Shown: one piece after another, positions 49,997 to 61,759 of the stretch
How the letters are laid out: the number at the start of each line of letters is the position of its first letter
How positions within the stretch are numbered: position 1 is the stretch's first letter
Assembly: GCF_018257795.1 (NCBI RefSeq)
Contig: NZ_JAERJD010000002.1
Coordinates: forward strand, 406,236 to 470,235
From: Citrobacter sp. JGM124
GTDB lineage: Bacteria; Pseudomonadota; Gammaproteobacteria; Enterobacterales; Enterobacteriaceae
Length of the DNA stretch: 64,000 bases
Reading direction: 5' to 3'
The notes under the pieces: model-generated
Told to the model about the DNA's origin: nothing
The model's database searches: none
What the model saw: the letters and a program-made list of their open reading frames with translations, nothing else
Made by a program: the position numbers and the translations under genes

Positions 49997-50569
49997 ATGA
50001 AAAAAAGCCTGTTGGGTGCAACCTTAGCTGCTCTGTTATTTACTACGGGTTCTGCTGTTGCAGCAGATTATAAAATTGATGATCAGGGCCAGCACGCCTT
50101 TGTTAATTTCCGTATTCAGCATTTAGGCTATAGCTGGTTATACGGTACGTTCCGTGATTTTGGCGGTACATTCAGCTACGACGAACAAGATCCAGCAAAA
50201 GATAAAATTAATGTCACTATTAAAACTGGCAGTCTCGACACGAATCATGCTGACCGTGATAAACATTTACGCAGCAAAGACTTCCTGAACACCAGCAAGT
50301 TCCCTGAGGCAACCTACGTGTCAACTGGGGTAACAAAAGAAGGTGATGCCCTGAAAATAGCCGGTGATTTGACGCTTAATGGTGTGACGAAACCCGTCGC
50401 CTTGACAGCGAAGCTGATTGGCCAGGGTGATGACCCATGGGGCAATAAACGCGCCGGATTTGAGGCAACAGGTCACTTTAAGCTGAAGGATTTTGCCATC
50501 AACAGCGACCTGGGACCGAAATCAGAAGAGGTGGAAATCATCATCTCCGTGGAAGGCATTCAGCAGTAA
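49997..50569 (+). CDS. yceI: YceI periplasmic lipocalin-like protein
   Basis: 190 aa (E. coli 191). Signal peptide to AVAADYK (cut after about residue 22). YceI beta-barrel family, binds polyisoprenoid-type ligands; in E. coli base-inducible. [18 protein letters not shown] and [18 protein letters not shown] are conserved. Confidence 0.94.
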   Translation: MKKSLLGATLAALLFTTGSAVAADYKIDDQGQHAFVNFRIQHLGYSWLYGTFRDFGGTFSYDEQDPAKDKINVTIKTGSLDTNHADRDKHLRSKDFLNTSKFPEATYVSTGVTKEGDALKIAGDLTLNGVTKPVALTAKLIGQGDDPWGNKRAGFEATGHFKLKDFAINSDLGPKSEEVEIIISVEGIQQ

Positions 50570-50576
50570 TCCAGCC

Positions 50577-50602
50577 GTGCTCTCACGTAAATGTGAGAGC
50601 AC
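50577..50602. terminator. Bidirectional hairpin between yceI and trhO
   Basis: Perfect 10-bp stem GTGCTCTCAC/GTGAGAGCAC with a 6-nt loop between the convergent genes. No strong T-run on either side. Confidence 0.65.
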
Positions 50603-50608
50603 TCCTGA

Positions 50609-51658
50609 TCACTCCGGGTCCGGGATACCTAATGTGGTATTCAGCGCCCCTCGTGATTTATTAAAGATTTTATTACCATTTTCCCTTCCCGCCCTGCGAC
50701 GACGCTGTTCTTCCGGTGAGAGCACCAGCTCTTCCCGACAGAGCTCACTGCAGCAACCAGAAAATTTCTCAGCACAAGCCGGACACTGGATAAACAGCAA
50801 ATGGCAGCCATCATTTTTACAGTTAGTATGACTATCACAAGGCGTGCCACACTGATGACAATGGGCAATAACATCATCAGATATGCGTTCGCCCATGCGT
50901 TCGTCAAATACAAAGTTTTTACCAATAAAACGAACGGGCAAATCTTGTTCACGCGCCCGGCGCGCATACTCAATAATCCCCCCTTCGATATGATAAACAT
51001 TTTCAAAACCGTTATGACGCATAAAGGCGCTCGCTTTTTCACAACGAATGCCCCCAGTGCAGTACATAACAATTTTCTTATCTTTATCGTCCTGCAGCAT
51101 TTCAACCGCTTTCGGTAGTTGATCCCGGAAGGTATCTGCCGGAATCTCCATAGCGTTATCAAAATGACCGACTTCGTACTCGTAGTGGTTACGCATATCC
51201 ACAAATACAGCGTCCGGGTCATCAAGCATGGTATTGACTTGTGCCGCACTGAGATACTCACCCACATCGCTGGCATCAAAAGTGGGATCATCAATACCAT
51301 CGGCCACGATACGTTCGCGCACTTTCATACGGAGCACCCAGAACGACTTACCGTCATCATCCAGGGCAATATTGAGACGCAACTGATTAAGCGCAGGGTG
51401 AAAACGGTACAACAGGGCCTTAAACGCTTCAAACTGACTCTGGGGGACGCTAATCTGTGCGTTAATCCCTTCATGAGCCAGGTAGACACGCCCAAAAACA
51501 TTGAGTTGCGTAAACGCCAAATACAGGGCATCACGCACAATTTGGGGCTCTTCAAGGGTAAAATATTTGTAGAATGAGACTGTGGTGCGCGGCTCAGTTT
51601 CGGCCAGCATGCGCTCACGGAGTGCCTCATTCGATATGCGGTTGTGTAACACTGGCAT
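50609..51658 (-). CDS. trhO: tRNA uridine-34 hydroxylase TrhO
   Basis: Makes 5-hydroxyuridine at the wobble position of certain tRNAs. 349 aa from ATG 51658 ([13 protein letters not shown]), as E. coli YceA (350). Rhodanese domain with catalytic Cys in [13 protein letters not shown] near 180, then a Cys-rich zinc-like C-terminal region ([28 protein letters not shown]). Convergent with yceI; divergent from lpxL. Confidence 0.95.
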   Translation of the reverse strand: MPVLHNRISNEALRERMLAETEPRTTVSFYKYFTLEEPQIVRDALYLAFTQLNVFGRVYLAHEGINAQISVPQSQFEAFKALLYRFHPALNQLRLNIALDDDGKSFWVLRMKVRERIVADGIDDPTFDASDVGEYLSAAQVNTMLDDPDAVFVDMRNHYEYEVGHFDNAMEIPADTFRDQLPKAVEMLQDDKDKKIVMYCTGGIRCEKASAFMRHNGFENVYHIEGGIIEYARRAREQDLPVRFIGKNFVFDERMGERISDDVIAHCHQCGTPCDSHTNCKNDGCHLLFIQCPACAEKFSGCCSELCREELVLSPEEQRRRRAGRENGNKIFNKSRGALNTTLGIPDPE

Positions 51659-51866
51659 GGTGTTCGCTCGGCAATCATAAAAAAGGGACTGCATAATAAA
51701 GTAAAAAGCGACAATTTACATCCATGCCTTTTGCACTACATTTTATGTAATAGCTGGAAAGAACATGTTCCGTAAGACATTTTTCACGGCAAATTTTGGC
51801 TTCAGAGCAAAAAATGTCACAATAGATGACGAAACAGAATACCAACTGACGTCTGAAAGGTTTGAA

Positions 51867-52790
51867 ATGACGAACTTACCCCAATTTTCACGCGCTCTAT
51901 TGCATCCCCGCTATTGGGGAACCTGGTTTGGCATTGGCTTATTGTACCTTCTGGTACAGCTGCCCTATCCCGTTCTTTTCCCCATCGGCTGTGGATTAGG
52001 TCGTCTCGCAAAACGTTTGATGAAGCGTCGCGTTAATATTGTACGCCGCAATCTTGAACTCTGTTTCCCGGAGATGTCCCTGGATAAGCGTGAGCAACTG
52101 GTGACGGCCAATTTTGAGTCTGTCGGCATGGGACTGATTGAGACCGGTATGGCGTGGTTTTGGCCTGATTCACGGATTAACCGCTGGTGCCACTATGAAG
52201 GCGCGGATAAAGTGAAGGAAATTATCAATTCAGGCCAGGGGGTACTTCTGATAGGTATACACTTTCTGACCCTGGAGCTGGGGGCACGTATCTTTGGGAT
52301 TAAAACACCCGGGATCGGTGTCTATCGTCCCAATAATAATCCGTTAATTGACTGGATACAGACCAAAGGGCGAATGCGCTCTAATAAGAGCATGCTGGAT
52401 CGTAAAGATCTGAAGGGAATGATCCGTGCCCTGAAGCAGGGTAATATCATCTGGTATGCACCGGACCATGACTATGGCCCGCGTGGCAGTGTCTTTATGC
52501 CCTTCTTCGCCGTTGAACAGGCAGCGACCACCACAGGTACCTATACCCTGGCAAAACTATCAGGGGCCAGTATTGTGCCTTTTGTTCCGCGCCGCCTGCC
52601 ACAGGGTAAAGGCTATGAATTAATCATCCTGCATCCTGAACGCACTCCTCCCCTTGAAAGCCCGGAAGAGACGGCCCGCTGGATGAATACCATTGTTGAA
52701 CAATGTATCAATATGGCACCTGAACAGTATATGTGGTTGCACCGGCGCTTTAAAACCCGCCCGGAAGGAATGCCGGATCGTTATCAGTAA
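51867..52790 (+). CDS. lpxL: Lipid A lauroyltransferase LpxL
   Basis: Late acyltransferase adding laurate to Kdo2-lipid IVA in the inner membrane. 307 aa from ATG 51867 (E. coli HtrB 306); the frame is open from 51765 but the upstream part does not resemble LpxL. One N-terminal membrane segment ([20 protein letters not shown]). Catalytic HX4D/E type motif [10 protein letters not shown], then [17 protein letters not shown]. Confidence 0.95.
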   Translation: MTNLPQFSRALLHPRYWGTWFGIGLLYLLVQLPYPVLFPIGCGLGRLAKRLMKRRVNIVRRNLELCFPEMSLDKREQLVTANFESVGMGLIETGMAWFWPDSRINRWCHYEGADKVKEIINSGQGVLLIGIHFLTLELGARIFGIKTPGIGVYRPNNNPLIDWIQTKGRMRSNKSMLDRKDLKGMIRALKQGNIIWYAPDHDYGPRGSVFMPFFAVEQAATTTGTYTLAKLSGASIVPFVPRRLPQGKGYELIILHPERTPPLESPEETARWMNTIVEQCINMAPEQYMWLHRRFKTRPEGMPDRYQ

Positions 52791-52809
52791 ATCATCGAAA
52801 ATTATCGCT

Positions 52810-52851
52810 GACCGTCAAACAGGCCTGGCTGGTATTTGGCTACTGACGGTC
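52810..52851 (+). repeat. Inverted repeat downstream of lpxL
   Basis: GACCGTCA (52810-52817) and TGACGGTC (52844-52851) enclose a 26-nt loop, 20 nt past the lpxL stop. Possible Rho-assisted end or processing site; no T-tract. Confidence 0.45.
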
Positions 52852-53013
52852 GGTGAACCTCTTCAAGTCGCTCCCCAATCACAGAGTAATGTCATTCATC
52901 TGCCACTGGTCCCGTAGCAAATAATCACCGTGGATAACTTTTTCTGTCTGAAACCTGCCGGGTCAAAATTCTGGTCTATGATTGGTTAATAGCCCCCAAA
53001 TATGGAGAGAGTA

Positions 53014-53385
53014 ATGACATTATATGCCAACCTTGAGGAGGCCATTGAGGCTGCCCGTGAACTGTTTCTTGCCGATAACCCGTCTCTTGATGAAGAGAGT
53101 GCTGACATTGAGCAATTCAGTCTGCAGAAATATGTGATGCAGGAGGGTGAAATCATGTGGCAGGCCGAGTTTTTTGCCAGTGATGACGAACAGGGTGAAT
53201 GTCTGCCATTACTCAGTGGTGAAGCAGCACAGAGTGTGTTTGACGGCGACTATGATGAAGTGGAAATTAGCCAGGAGTGGCAGGAGGAAAATACGCTGCA
53301 TGAATGGGATGAGGGCGAATTTCAGCTTGAGCCCCCCCTGGATACGGAAGAGGGGCAAAGCGCCGCCGACGAGTGGGAGGACTAA
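53014..53385 (+). CDS. msyB: MsyB, acidic protein
   Basis: Very acidic 123-aa cytoplasmic protein (E. coli 124), originally found as a multicopy suppressor of secY/secA export defects. ATG 53014 after GGAGAGAG. C-terminal EEVEI-type sequence here SVFDGDYDEVEISQEWQEEN and WDEGEFQLEPPLDTEEG are almost as in E. coli. In E. coli mdtG lies between lpxL and msyB; it is absent here. Confidence 0.94.
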   Translation: MTLYANLEEAIEAARELFLADNPSLDEESADIEQFSLQKYVMQEGEIMWQAEFFASDDEQGECLPLLSGEAAQSVFDGDYDEVEISQEWQEENTLHEWDEGEFQLEPPLDTEEGQSAADEWED

Positions 53386-53395
53386 CCCTTAAGCA

Positions 53396-53626
53396 TTATT
53401 CGTATGGCCCATGACTGATATCAATCGGTAATAGCAGAGTATCAAAGACTAAAGAAAATGGTAAATCCAGCACCCTGAGATAACGCCATGCGCTGTCACG
53501 CATATCCCACTGAACACCGGGGTAATACTGATTACCCTGTCCTTGTCCAGAAACAGTCCGGCTGATAATACTGCCACATCCGGTTAATGCGCCGGTGAGC
53601 AGTAGAACCACAATAATTCTTACCAT
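53396..53626 (-). CDS. yceK: YceK lipoprotein (DUF1375)
   Basis: 76-aa predicted lipoprotein, function unknown. Lipobox LTGCGS with Cys17 and the conserved GNQYYPGVQWDMRDSAWRY and FDTLLLPIDISHGPYE, near identical to E. coli YceK (75 aa). Convergent with msyB, 10-nt gap. Confidence 0.94.
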   Translation of the reverse strand: MVRIIVVLLLTGALTGCGSIISRTVSGQGQGNQYYPGVQWDMRDSAWRYLRVLDLPFSLVFDTLLLPIDISHGPYE

Positions 53627-53673
53627 GTTTATATCCTGCTGACTTTATTGGTATTGTTACAGGTTACCGACAA

Positions 53674-53703
53674 AAAAATACCGACTTGTCAGTCGGTATT
53701 TTT
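53674..53703 (-). terminator. opgGH terminator, symmetrical
   Basis: 13-bp perfect stem AAAAATACCGACT/AGTCGGTATTTTT with a 4-nt loop and flanking A/T runs, 41 nt after the opgH stop. On the minus strand it ends opgH transcripts. Confidence 0.9.
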
Positions 53704-53744
53704 GCGGTGTTTCAGGACAGAACCTCGCCCCAACCTGCGCCCTG

Positions 53745-56276
53745 CTATTCCTTCGCCGACAACGCCAGCGGGTTAAGCTCAACCTGCTGATATTGTGACA
53801 CCCAGGATGAATAGCGTTCCGGATTAGCCCAGATACGGTAGTGCATACGCGACATTGTAACGGGGTCGCTTAACAATACCAAACGCCGATCGCGGGTCAG
53901 TTTTTCAGGGTTTTCATTTAATGCCTGTTCAACATGACGATCACGAGCGATTTCCAGCACATGACTTTCCCGATGTCTTGCGGTCGCCATTGCCGATGCC
54001 AGGGCATTCAACGCCGGGTTAAATACAGCGTGCATAAAACCGTCGCTTAACGCCTGACGACGATTCAGCTGCAAGTATTTATCCGTATCAACCAACACTT
54101 GTGGCGGTGAGTACTCTTCCGGTATCAGGAACAACTTCCAGCGTCTTGTACGCAGGCCAATACTGGTACGGCTGGAGAATACGGACACAAAGGGCGACAG
54201 AATCAACGAGAAGACGATAGGAGCCAGCCAGAAGAGGAAGCGTAAATCCAGCCATGCCATGCCTACTGCCCAAACCAGCCCCAGTAGAAGCTGTGAACCG
54301 TGCCGCATAAAGGCTTCGCTCCAGGGCGTGGAGTCATCATCACGTTGCGGTGAATTCCATACCACTTCCCAGCCAAGGAATGCACTGACCACAAAGACGG
54401 TATGGAATAACATCCGTACCGGTGCCAGCAAGACCGAGAACAGCACTTCCAGTAACAGCGAGCAGGTGACACGGAAGAAACCACCATAGGCTTTACTGCC
54501 TTTGCACCAGATAAGGATGATACTCAGCAACTTAGGCAGAAAGAGTAATACCATGGTGGAGGCAAACAGGGCAATCGCCAGTTCTGGACGCCACTGAGGC
54601 CATACCGGATAGAGCTGATAAGGCTGGAGGAAATACTGCGGTTCAGTCAATGCGTGAACAACCTGAAGCGCTGTAGACAGGGCCAGGAACATAAACCAGA
54701 GTGGTGCCGACAGATACGACATCACTCCTGTCAGGAATACGGCCCGGTGTACTGGGTGCATCCCTTTCACCAGAAACAGTCGGAAGTTCATCAGGTTACC
54801 CTGACACCAGCGACGATCCCGTTTAAGCTCATCCAGTAAATTAGGTGGTAACTCTTCATAGGAGCCTGGCAGGTCATAGGCAATCCATACCCCCCAGCCA
54901 GCACGGCGCATCAGGGCGGCTTCTACAAAGTCATGGGACAGAATCGAGCCGGCAAAATTACCGTCACCCGGTAGCGGTGCCAAAGCACAGTGTTCCATAA
55001 AGGGCGCCACACGGATAATGGCATTATGCCCCCAATAGTGTGACTCGCCTAACTGCCAAAAGTGTAGCCCGGCCGTAAACAGTGGCCCGTATACTCGGGT
55101 AGCAAACTGCTGGCAACGTGCATAGAGCGTATCCATGCCGGACGCTTTTGGGGAGGACTGAATAATACCTGCCTTGGGATTGGCCTCCATCAGGCGAACC
55201 AGGTTCGTCAGGCATTCGCCCGTCATCACCGAGTCAGCATCCAGAACCAGCATATAACTGTACTGCTTACCCCAACGACGGCAGAAGTCATCTATATTGC
55301 CGCTCTTACGCTTAACACGGCGGCGGCGGCGGCGATAGAAGATTTGCCCTTCTCCCTGGACTTCAGCAATGAGCTCCATCCAGGCTTTCTGTTCAGCGAC
55401 ACAGATATCCGGATCATAGCTATCGCTAAGAATGTAGACATCAAAATGACGCTGCTGGCCTGTCGCCTTAACTGACTCCCACGTAGCCCGTAACCCTGCA
55501 AAGACACGTGCCACATCTTCATTACAGATAGGCATAATCAGTGCGGTACGGTGGGCAGGGTCGATAGGTTCATCCCCGGTCGTGGAAGCGGAAATACTGT
55601 ACTTATCTTTTCCGATTAATAGCTGGAGAAAACCCATCAGCGCAGTCCAGAAACCTGCTGATACCCAACAAAACAGAATAGCAAACAGGATCAAGATGCC
55701 GCTTTGCAGCACGTACGGCAGGAGCTGCATAAATGAGACCCACAGGTCCTGTCCTCCCATCTCGAGTGGGTTAATAAAAGCCCACCCCTGATAAGGGAGA
55801 ATGGTTTTCATATACCAGGTGGCCACGACCGTTTGAGACAGGGTCAGCAACAGCAAAATATAGCGACGGATCGTTCCCACCGTACGCCATTTCTGCTCTG
55901 CTGAATTATCTTCATGGTAGTCCTGAGTATGGGCTGAACGCCCTCTGACGCTATCCCAGAAACGCCCAATGGGATTTGTCCGCCAGGGCTCAGGATGCAT
56001 TGACGTTCGAGTTACTTCAGGCATGGCCTGAAGCTGGCTACGACCTTCATCATCAGTAATGAGCTGCCCTTCACCCAATGAGTCTGGCCACTGAGTTTCA
56101 AGACGTGACGATACCGAAGCCAGGGGCGAATCATCGGCACGCGGATAACGATGACCATGTACGTCAAGTGCTTCATGTACTGCCTGAAGAGAATCTTCAG
56201 GCAGTTGTGCACGCTCTGCGTCCGACAGTTTTAGTGCCGCGATATAATCAGAGGTAGTAACAGTAGACTTATTCAT
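53745..56276 (-). CDS. opgH: Glucans biosynthesis glucosyltransferase H
   Basis: Polytopic inner-membrane GT2 glucosyltransferase that polymerises the beta-1,2 backbone of osmoregulated periplasmic glucans; in E. coli it also delays division through FtsZ when UDP-glucose is high. 843 aa (E. coli 847). About eight membrane segments surround a cytoplasmic domain with [40 protein letters not shown] and [12 protein letters not shown] 56276 overlaps the opgG stop by 8 nt as in E. coli. The N-terminal 110 residues are the most diverged part. Confidence 0.96.
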   Translation of the reverse strand: MNKSTVTTSDYIAALKLSDAERAQLPEDSLQAVHEALDVHGHRYPRADDSPLASVSSRLETQWPDSLGEGQLITDDEGRSQLQAMPEVTRTSMHPEPWRTNPIGRFWDSVRGRSAHTQDYHEDNSAEQKWRTVGTIRRYILLLLTLSQTVVATWYMKTILPYQGWAFINPLEMGGQDLWVSFMQLLPYVLQSGILILFAILFCWVSAGFWTALMGFLQLLIGKDKYSISASTTGDEPIDPAHRTALIMPICNEDVARVFAGLRATWESVKATGQQRHFDVYILSDSYDPDICVAEQKAWMELIAEVQGEGQIFYRRRRRRVKRKSGNIDDFCRRWGKQYSYMLVLDADSVMTGECLTNLVRLMEANPKAGIIQSSPKASGMDTLYARCQQFATRVYGPLFTAGLHFWQLGESHYWGHNAIIRVAPFMEHCALAPLPGDGNFAGSILSHDFVEAALMRRAGWGVWIAYDLPGSYEELPPNLLDELKRDRRWCQGNLMNFRLFLVKGMHPVHRAVFLTGVMSYLSAPLWFMFLALSTALQVVHALTEPQYFLQPYQLYPVWPQWRPELAIALFASTMVLLFLPKLLSIILIWCKGSKAYGGFFRVTCSLLLEVLFSVLLAPVRMLFHTVFVVSAFLGWEVVWNSPQRDDDSTPWSEAFMRHGSQLLLGLVWAVGMAWLDLRFLFWLAPIVFSLILSPFVSVFSSRTSIGLRTRRWKLFLIPEEYSPPQVLVDTDKYLQLNRRQALSDGFMHAVFNPALNALASAMATARHRESHVLEIARDRHVEQALNENPEKLTRDRRLVLLSDPVTMSRMHYRIWANPERYSSWVSQYQQVELNPLALSAKE

Positions 56277-57822
56277 TTGCAGGTAACTGATAGCTCCAAG
56301 TTTCACTCAAGGTCTGATCGCCCTCGACCAGCGCCGCACGCATATCAGTGGTCTTTTTGTCATCTTTTTGCTTCACACGCAGTGTCAAACGCCATCCCTT
56401 GATAAGGGGATTATAGCGTAACTGGCTATCAACGATTTCACCGTTGTCACCAATACTGGTTTGTGCTGTCACAGGGGTATCCGCTGGCAATTTTTTCATA
56501 TCAACGCCAGTGAAATCGATGACAAATGCGGTAGTACCGTCAGGCTGGCGCACTAAGTTAGCCTGCTTGACATCACCCAATGAACGTCTGGTTTGCGTAA
56601 CGTAAGCACTGTCTGCCGCATGAAGTTTATCTTCATCACGACTGAACGTAATACTGTAGTTAAAGTTCATCTCAACACCCGGGTCTGGCAGGGTATCTGG
56701 TGTCCAGTAAGCAACAATATTGTCATTGGTTTCATCGTTTGTCGGAATTTCGACGAGTTCAACACGACCTTTTCCCCAGTCGCCATTCGGTGTAATCCAG
56801 GCACTTGGGCGAAGGTCATACCGGTCATCTAAATCTTCAAAACGAGAGAACTGGCGACCACGTTGTAACAGACCATAACCTAGAGGATTTTCTGTCTCAT
56901 AGGAACTGACCGCTAAATGTTTAGGATTATTTAACGGACGCCAGATCCATTCACCGTTGCCAGCATGGATAGACAAACCATTCGAGTCATGCATTTCAGG
57001 GCGGTAGTTAGTCGTGGGTGAAGGCTGATTCGGCCCGAACAGGAACATACTGGTCAGCGGTGCAATACCAATTTTACCCACTTTCTCGCGCAAAAATATT
57101 TTCGACTGTACTCTGACAACTGTATCGCGCCCGGGAATAATCACGAAACGATACGCCCCGGTGGCACGAGGAGAGTCAAGTAACGCATAGAGGGTTAGCG
57201 TTTTTTCATTAGGCTTAGGACGTTCTATCCAGTACTCACGGAAACGGGGGAACTCTTCGCCCGAAGGCAAAGCTGTATCAATCGCCAGGCCACGTGCCGA
57301 GAGGCCATACACCTGCCCGGAGCCTAACACCCGGAAATAACTCGCACCAAGCATACTGACGATTTCGTCATCCTTACCCTTATTATTGATAGGATAGAGG
57401 ATCTTAAACCCGGCAAAGCCAAGATCTTTTAACGAATCCTTGTCCGTTTTTAAGGAACCAAAATCAAAATAATCAGGATCATAGCCAATTTTATGCACAC
57501 TGGTAGCCGTCACTTCGTTCAGGGTTACCGGTGAGTCGAAATACATACCCTGATGGTAGAATTCGAGCTTAAACGGGGTCTTTATATCGCTCCAGTAAGC
57601 TTTATCATGCTTAAACTGGATCTGCTGGTAATCTGCGTATTTCATATTACGCAGCTGTGACGGCAGATTACTCTTTGGTGCTTCGTAGCTTTTACTCGCT
57701 AATTTTTTTGCCTGTTCTGCGACATCGTTAATTGTGAAGGCCCAAGTGGACGTTGCATAAAGAGACAACATGACCACCGCACCCAACCAGCTTAATTGCA
57801 TCATTTTAGATTTATGTTTCAT
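56269..57822 (-). CDS. opgG: Glucans biosynthesis protein G
   Basis: Periplasmic protein needed for backbone synthesis/branching of osmoregulated glucans. 517 aa from ATG 57822. GTG at 57834 and ATG at 57804 are alternatives: AAGGGGG sits just before the GTG, while E. coli annotation corresponds to 57822 or 57804. Signal peptide [22 protein letters not shown], mature FTINDV. Conserved [47 protein letters not shown] and [11 protein letters not shown]. Confidence 0.95.
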   Translation of the reverse strand: MKHKSKMMQLSWLGAVVMLSLYATSTWAFTINDVAEQAKKLASKSYEAPKSNLPSQLRNMKYADYQQIQFKHDKAYWSDIKTPFKLEFYHQGMYFDSPVTLNEVTATSVHKIGYDPDYFDFGSLKTDKDSLKDLGFAGFKILYPINNKGKDDEIVSMLGASYFRVLGSGQVYGLSARGLAIDTALPSGEEFPRFREYWIERPKPNEKTLTLYALLDSPRATGAYRFVIIPGRDTVVRVQSKIFLREKVGKIGIAPLTSMFLFGPNQPSPTTNYRPEMHDSNGLSIHAGNGEWIWRPLNNPKHLAVSSYETENPLGYGLLQRGRQFSRFEDLDDRYDLRPSAWITPNGDWGKGRVELVEIPTNDETNDNIVAYWTPDTLPDPGVEMNFNYSITFSRDEDKLHAADSAYVTQTRRSLGDVKQANLVRQPDGTTAFVIDFTGVDMKKLPADTPVTAQTSIGDNGEIVDSQLRYNPLIKGWRLTLRVKQKDDKKTTDMRAALVEGDQTLSETWSYQLPANE

Positions 57823-58098
57823 ATTAACCAGCACATCCCCCTTTGTGTGCTCGAATCAATCTTATCATTTTAATGTAAACTCCCGGTTTCCGACAACTGA
57901 ATCCCCGCTTTGTTCTATTCACTGGCTCACCTATTAAGCAAAAAGAGCGCCTGAGCTGATTTTAAGAATGCCACCTGGAGACAGGATGACATGCTTAGTG
58001 TAGGGTTGCCACGGATAACGACGTTGTGACCAGTTATAAAGATTAACAGGCCCCTGGTTTAACGGTAAGACGAACTATCTGGAAAAGTCCGGAGTAAT

Positions 58099-59256
58099 AT
58101 GAGTAACCCCCCAAAACAGCGAGAGTATTTTCTCGATTCCATCCGCGCATGGTTGATGCTATTAGGCATCCCTTTTCACTTATCCTTGATTTACTCCAGC
58201 CATCAATGGCACGTCAACAGCGTGACAACCTCAGCCGGGCTGACGCTGTTTAATGATTTTATCCATGCGTTTCGCATGCAGGTATTTTTCGTTATCTCAG
58301 GCTATTTTTCCTACATGTTATTCCAGCGTTATCCGATAAAGCGCTGGTGGAAAGTGCGTGTATTACGGGTGGGCATTCCTATGCTGGCAGCCATTCCGTT
58401 GTTGACCCTGCCCCAATTTCTGATGCTGCTGTCGGTTAAGGGCCAGGCACAAGGCTGGCATTTGTTAAGTGGCTATGAAAAATACAATACCCTGGTCTGG
58501 GAACTGATATCACACCTGTGGTTTTTATTAGTACTGATCGTACTCACCACGTTGGGTATGGCACTCTTTAAATACCTTGATAAAGCGCACGGTGAAAAAA
58601 AGCAGCAGGTAACAAAAACACCAAGCCTGGTCAGGCTCTCTTTGCTCTTTTTACTGTTTGGCGTCCTGTATGCGGGTTTGCGTCGGCTCATACTGATCTT
58701 TTACCCTGCACTTTTGAGTGATGGCCTGTTCAATTTCGTCGTGATGCAAACCCTGTTTTACCTGCCCTTTTTTGTTCTGGGGGCCCTCATTTTTAAACAG
58801 GAGTCCTTGAAAGCACTTTTTACTGCCCCTTCGGTTGGGTGCACGCTGGGCGCAGCCTTTGCGTTAATCGCTTATATCCTTAACCAACGTTACGGGGATG
58901 GTGATGCGTGGATGTATGAGACTGAGAGCTGTATCACTATGATGATGGGGCTGTGGATGGTTAATGTGGTTTTCTCATTAGGTTATCGCTTACTGAATAT
59001 TCAGTCAGCACGGATAACTTACTTTGTTAACGCTTCACTATTCTTGTACCTGGTGCATCATCCCTTAACACTGTTTTTTGGTGCCTATATTACCCCCCTT
59101 ATCAGTTCCAACTTGCTGGGCTTTTTCCTGGGGCTGGTATTTGTCGTGGGTATTGCACTGATACTCTATGAAATTCACCTGCGGATCCCGCTACTGCGTT
59201 TCCTGTTATCGGGCAAGCCTAAATCACCGAACAAGTCTGACCCGAAGTCACGCTGA
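58099..59256 (+). CDS. opgC: Glucans biosynthesis protein C (succinyltransferase)
   Basis: Inner-membrane acyltransferase-3-family protein that adds succinyl groups to osmoregulated glucans. 385 aa, same as E. coli MdoC. Ten or so membrane segments; N-terminal [25 protein letters not shown] has the family's conserved His, and [12 protein letters not shown] follows. Divergent from opgGH across a 276-bp gap, the E. coli arrangement. Confidence 0.95.
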   Translation: MSNPPKQREYFLDSIRAWLMLLGIPFHLSLIYSSHQWHVNSVTTSAGLTLFNDFIHAFRMQVFFVISGYFSYMLFQRYPIKRWWKVRVLRVGIPMLAAIPLLTLPQFLMLLSVKGQAQGWHLLSGYEKYNTLVWELISHLWFLLVLIVLTTLGMALFKYLDKAHGEKKQQVTKTPSLVRLSLLFLLFGVLYAGLRRLILIFYPALLSDGLFNFVVMQTLFYLPFFVLGALIFKQESLKALFTAPSVGCTLGAAFALIAYILNQRYGDGDAWMYETESCITMMMGLWMVNVVFSLGYRLLNIQSARITYFVNASLFLYLVHHPLTLFFGAYITPLISSNLLGFFLGLVFVVGIALILYEIHLRIPLLRFLLSGKPKSPNKSDPKSR

Positions 59257-59261
59257 GTCAC

Positions 59262-59296
59262 CATGCTGTGCCGTCTTGTCATGGCGGCACAGCATG
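59262..59296. terminator. Perfect 12-bp inverted repeat between opgC and ymdB
   Basis: CATGCTGTGCCG/CGGCACAGCATG with an 11-nt loop, between convergent genes. It likely blocks read-through in both directions; no long T-run follows either arm. Confidence 0.7.
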
Positions 59297-59315
59297 CTCC
59301 ACCTGGCACCGTGAT

Positions 59316-59840
59316 CTACAGGGTATCCGCTATTGCCTGGTAAATTTGCCGTGTTTCTTCATCGAAACAGACAAACGTCACATACGCCGGTAACGGACGT
59401 ATACCGATATAGGGATAAACGGTATCCCAGGCAATACGGGCAGCCTGATGTTTGGGGAAACCATACGCCCCCGTGGATATAGCCGGAAAAGCGATACTTT
59501 GATACCCATTGGCAGCGGCTAAATCAAGGCAGTGGCGATAGGTCAGTGCCAGCAGTTCCGCCTCATGATGTGCCCCACCTTGCCATACCGGCCCTACGGC
59601 ATGAATAACGGCTTTAGCGGCAAGATTACCGGCCTCAGTGATCACCGCATGCCCTGGGGCACAGTCCCCTTGTTGTTGATGAATCACTTTACAGGCGTCG
59701 AGCAGTGTTTCACCGGCTGCCCGGTGAATGGCACCATCAACGCCCCCTCCCCCCATTAATTGTGGGTTGGCGGCATTAACAATGACATCGACATTAATTT
59801 TTGTAATATCCCCTTTCACCACCTGTATGCGATCACTCAT
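59316..59840 (-). CDS. ymdB: YmdB macro-domain O-acetyl-ADP-ribose deacetylase
   Basis: Macro-domain enzyme hydrolysing O-acetyl-ADP-ribose; in E. coli it also dampens RNase III. 174 aa (E. coli 177). [26 protein letters not shown] contains the catalytic Asn/Asp, and [12 protein letters not shown] the second loop. Convergent with opgC as in E. coli. Confidence 0.94.
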   Translation of the reverse strand: MSDRIQVVKGDITKINVDVIVNAANPQLMGGGGVDGAIHRAAGETLLDACKVIHQQQGDCAPGHAVITEAGNLAAKAVIHAVGPVWQGGAHHEAELLALTYRHCLDLAAANGYQSIAFPAISTGAYGFPKHQAARIAWDTVYPYIGIRPLPAYVTFVCFDEETRQIYQAIADTL

Positions 59841-60303
59841 TAACTACGCTCCTGAAAAATCTTTTTCGACACTGGAACCTGACTCCCTGGCTGACGGGAT
59901 TGACTGCTGGTAACGGAAACAATCGGCTCCCCCTTATGGACGCCATTATTCAGTAAAACAGACATTAATATTTTCAAAACAAATTTATGCAATACTCTAA
60001 AAATAAAGCAGAAAAATGACAGGCATCCAATAATACATCATATTTTTATGATGCTAGCATTTGCCGCCAGAGCAATACAAAAAAATGTCAATTCACGGTT
60101 ATTATCAGATAAAATCGATAAGGGCTTTTGACCATATCAAAAACGGGCATGTCCTGTTCTTTGACAACAAAAGTCGTGAATTAACTTTTTTCCTGTATCA
60201 AAAATTAGCGCCAACAGTGTCAATGACCTACCGGTGCCCGGCTTGCTTTAACCCAATCCGGGCGTTAACTTGTTGTAAAATTTATTATTATGGTGATTCT
60301 GGG
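59841..60303. other. A+T-rich region between ymdB and the anion transporter
   Basis: 463 bp. It holds an inverted repeat CATCATA-TTTT-TATGATG (60036-60053), a possible operator or hairpin. The transporter frame is open back to 60061, but those 81 codons show no membrane segment or family resemblance and are taken as leader. Confidence 0.45.
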
Positions 60304-61554
60304 ATGGACCTGACTGTTATTGTCTTTCTTTTGGTTTATATTGCGATGGGCTTTGGTTCCCTGCCCGGTTTTAAAATAGACAGAACCGGCGCGGCGATTG
60401 TAGGTGCGGTGGCGATGATGACCATTGAAAGCATCTCTCCCGCCCAAGCCTGGATAGCGATTGATTATGATACTATTGGCATGCTTTTCGGCTTGATGGT
60501 GGTCTCAGCTTCGTTTGTGGTTTCCGGCTTTTATGCCTGGACGGTAAAAAAAGTGGCGACACTCCATGTCACCCCCCCGGCACTGCTTGCTGTATTAATT
60601 GCTGTCGGTGGCATACTTTCCGCTTTACTGACCAATGATGTCGTGATCGTGGCGATGACACCATTACTGGTGTCCATTACTCTGGCACGTAAACTTAATC
60701 CAATCCCTTTCCTGCTCGGCTTCTGTTTTGCAGCCAATAATGGTTCTGCGGGATCGCTTATTGGCAGCCCGAAAAACATGATTATTTCGGAAGGACTGGA
60801 TTTATCTTTTATGGGATTATTACAGTCTGCAGGCCTTCCCGCGCTACTCTCATTGGTAGTCATCTGGTTAGTGGTGGTACTACTATACCGCCAACGCTGG
60901 TACCTGCCTGAAGACCAGCTTCAGGCCACACAGAGTACCGCAATGACAGCTTCACCTACGGATATAGAACTGGATACTTGGGAGACCATCAAAGCCGGCG
61001 TGATCACCCTTGCTATTATATTCTGTTTTATTTTTACCGAAATCCCCAAAGAGATTGTCGCCTTAACGGCCGCCGGTCTTCTGCTGGTGAACCGTTCTAT
61101 CTCCTCTAACGATATGCTCAAATTAGTTGACGGTAACCTGTTACTGCTGATTATGGGGCTGTTTGTCGTCAATGCTGCTTTATCAAACACCGGTATTCCT
61201 GGTGATATCCTGCTCAGTATGCATCACCATGGGATCGACCTGAATAACCCTATTATTCTCTTTTTAATCACCGGGCTGTTGTGCATCATTGTCGGTAACA
61301 ACCCGGCAATAATGTTGTTAGTTCCTTACTTAAAACACGAAGAGAATGCCAATGCTCTGGGTGCGGCCCTGGCCCTGGGCTCAGGCTTTTCCAGTAACTT
61401 TTTTGTCTTTGGTAGTCTGGCTGGCATTATCGTGGTTGAGCAAGCGAAACTGTACGGGGTCAAAATCTCCTTTATGGAATTTACGCGTTCAGGTGGGATA
61501 ATCGCCCTGATATGCATGTTGTTATCCAGTGTCTGGATCCTCGGCCTCTCTTAG
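60304..61554 (+). CDS. Predicted SLC13/ArsB-NhaD-type anion transporter
   Basis: Inner-membrane transporter of the ion-transporter superfamily, 416 aa, about 11 membrane segments. Two inverted-repeat halves each carry an Asn/Gly-rich re-entrant motif: LLTNDVVIVAMTPLL with FAANNGSAGSLIGSPKNMI, and GNNPAIMLLVPYL with GSGFSSNFFVFGSLAGIIV. It resembles E. coli YbiR-type proteins; substrate unknown (citrate/dicarboxylate, arsenite or sodium are possible for the superfamily). Start ATG 60304 chosen because the membrane domain begins there; Shine-Dalgarno weak. Not present in this position in E. coli. Confidence 0.82.
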   Translation: MDLTVIVFLLVYIAMGFGSLPGFKIDRTGAAIVGAVAMMTIESISPAQAWIAIDYDTIGMLFGLMVVSASFVVSGFYAWTVKKVATLHVTPPALLAVLIAVGGILSALLTNDVVIVAMTPLLVSITLARKLNPIPFLLGFCFAANNGSAGSLIGSPKNMIISEGLDLSFMGLLQSAGLPALLSLVVIWLVVVLLYRQRWYLPEDQLQATQSTAMTASPTDIELDTWETIKAGVITLAIIFCFIFTEIPKEIVALTAAGLLLVNRSISSNDMLKLVDGNLLLLIMGLFVVNAALSNTGIPGDILLSMHHHGIDLNNPIILFLITGLLCIIVGNNPAIMLLVPYLKHEENANALGAALALGSGFSSNFFVFGSLAGIIVVEQAKLYGVKISFMEFTRSGGIIALICMLLSSVWILGLS

Positions 61555-61627
61555 CCCGTAAATGCCCCCACCCTGTGAGTGACTCAGTCCGATTGAGTGC
61601 TCACAAATGTGATATGCATTATTGAAA

Positions 61628-61669
61628 CTCTCCCCGGCAAGTGATTGAATAATCACCTGCCGAGAGAGG
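61628..61669 (+). terminator. Imperfect hairpin after the transporter gene
   Basis: CTCTCCCCGGCAAGTGATT pairs, with interruptions, with AATCACCTGCCGAGAGAG; it is long but lacks a T-run. Possible terminator. Confidence 0.4.
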
Positions 61670-61759
61670 CGTAACCGCCTTTATATTGCTCTCTTCTGTC
61701 TCTCAAGTTACACAACTCTCTGGCCATTTCCCCTAATAATGACTGAGTGAGCATGTGAT

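Noticed and set aside
51765..51866. 34-residue N-terminal extension of LpxL
   Set aside because: E. coli LpxL begins at the residue equivalent to ATG 51867; the upstream stretch is unlike it.
60061..60303. 81-codon N-terminal extension of the anion transporter
   Set aside because: No hydrophobic segment or family similarity; the membrane domain starts at ATG 60304.
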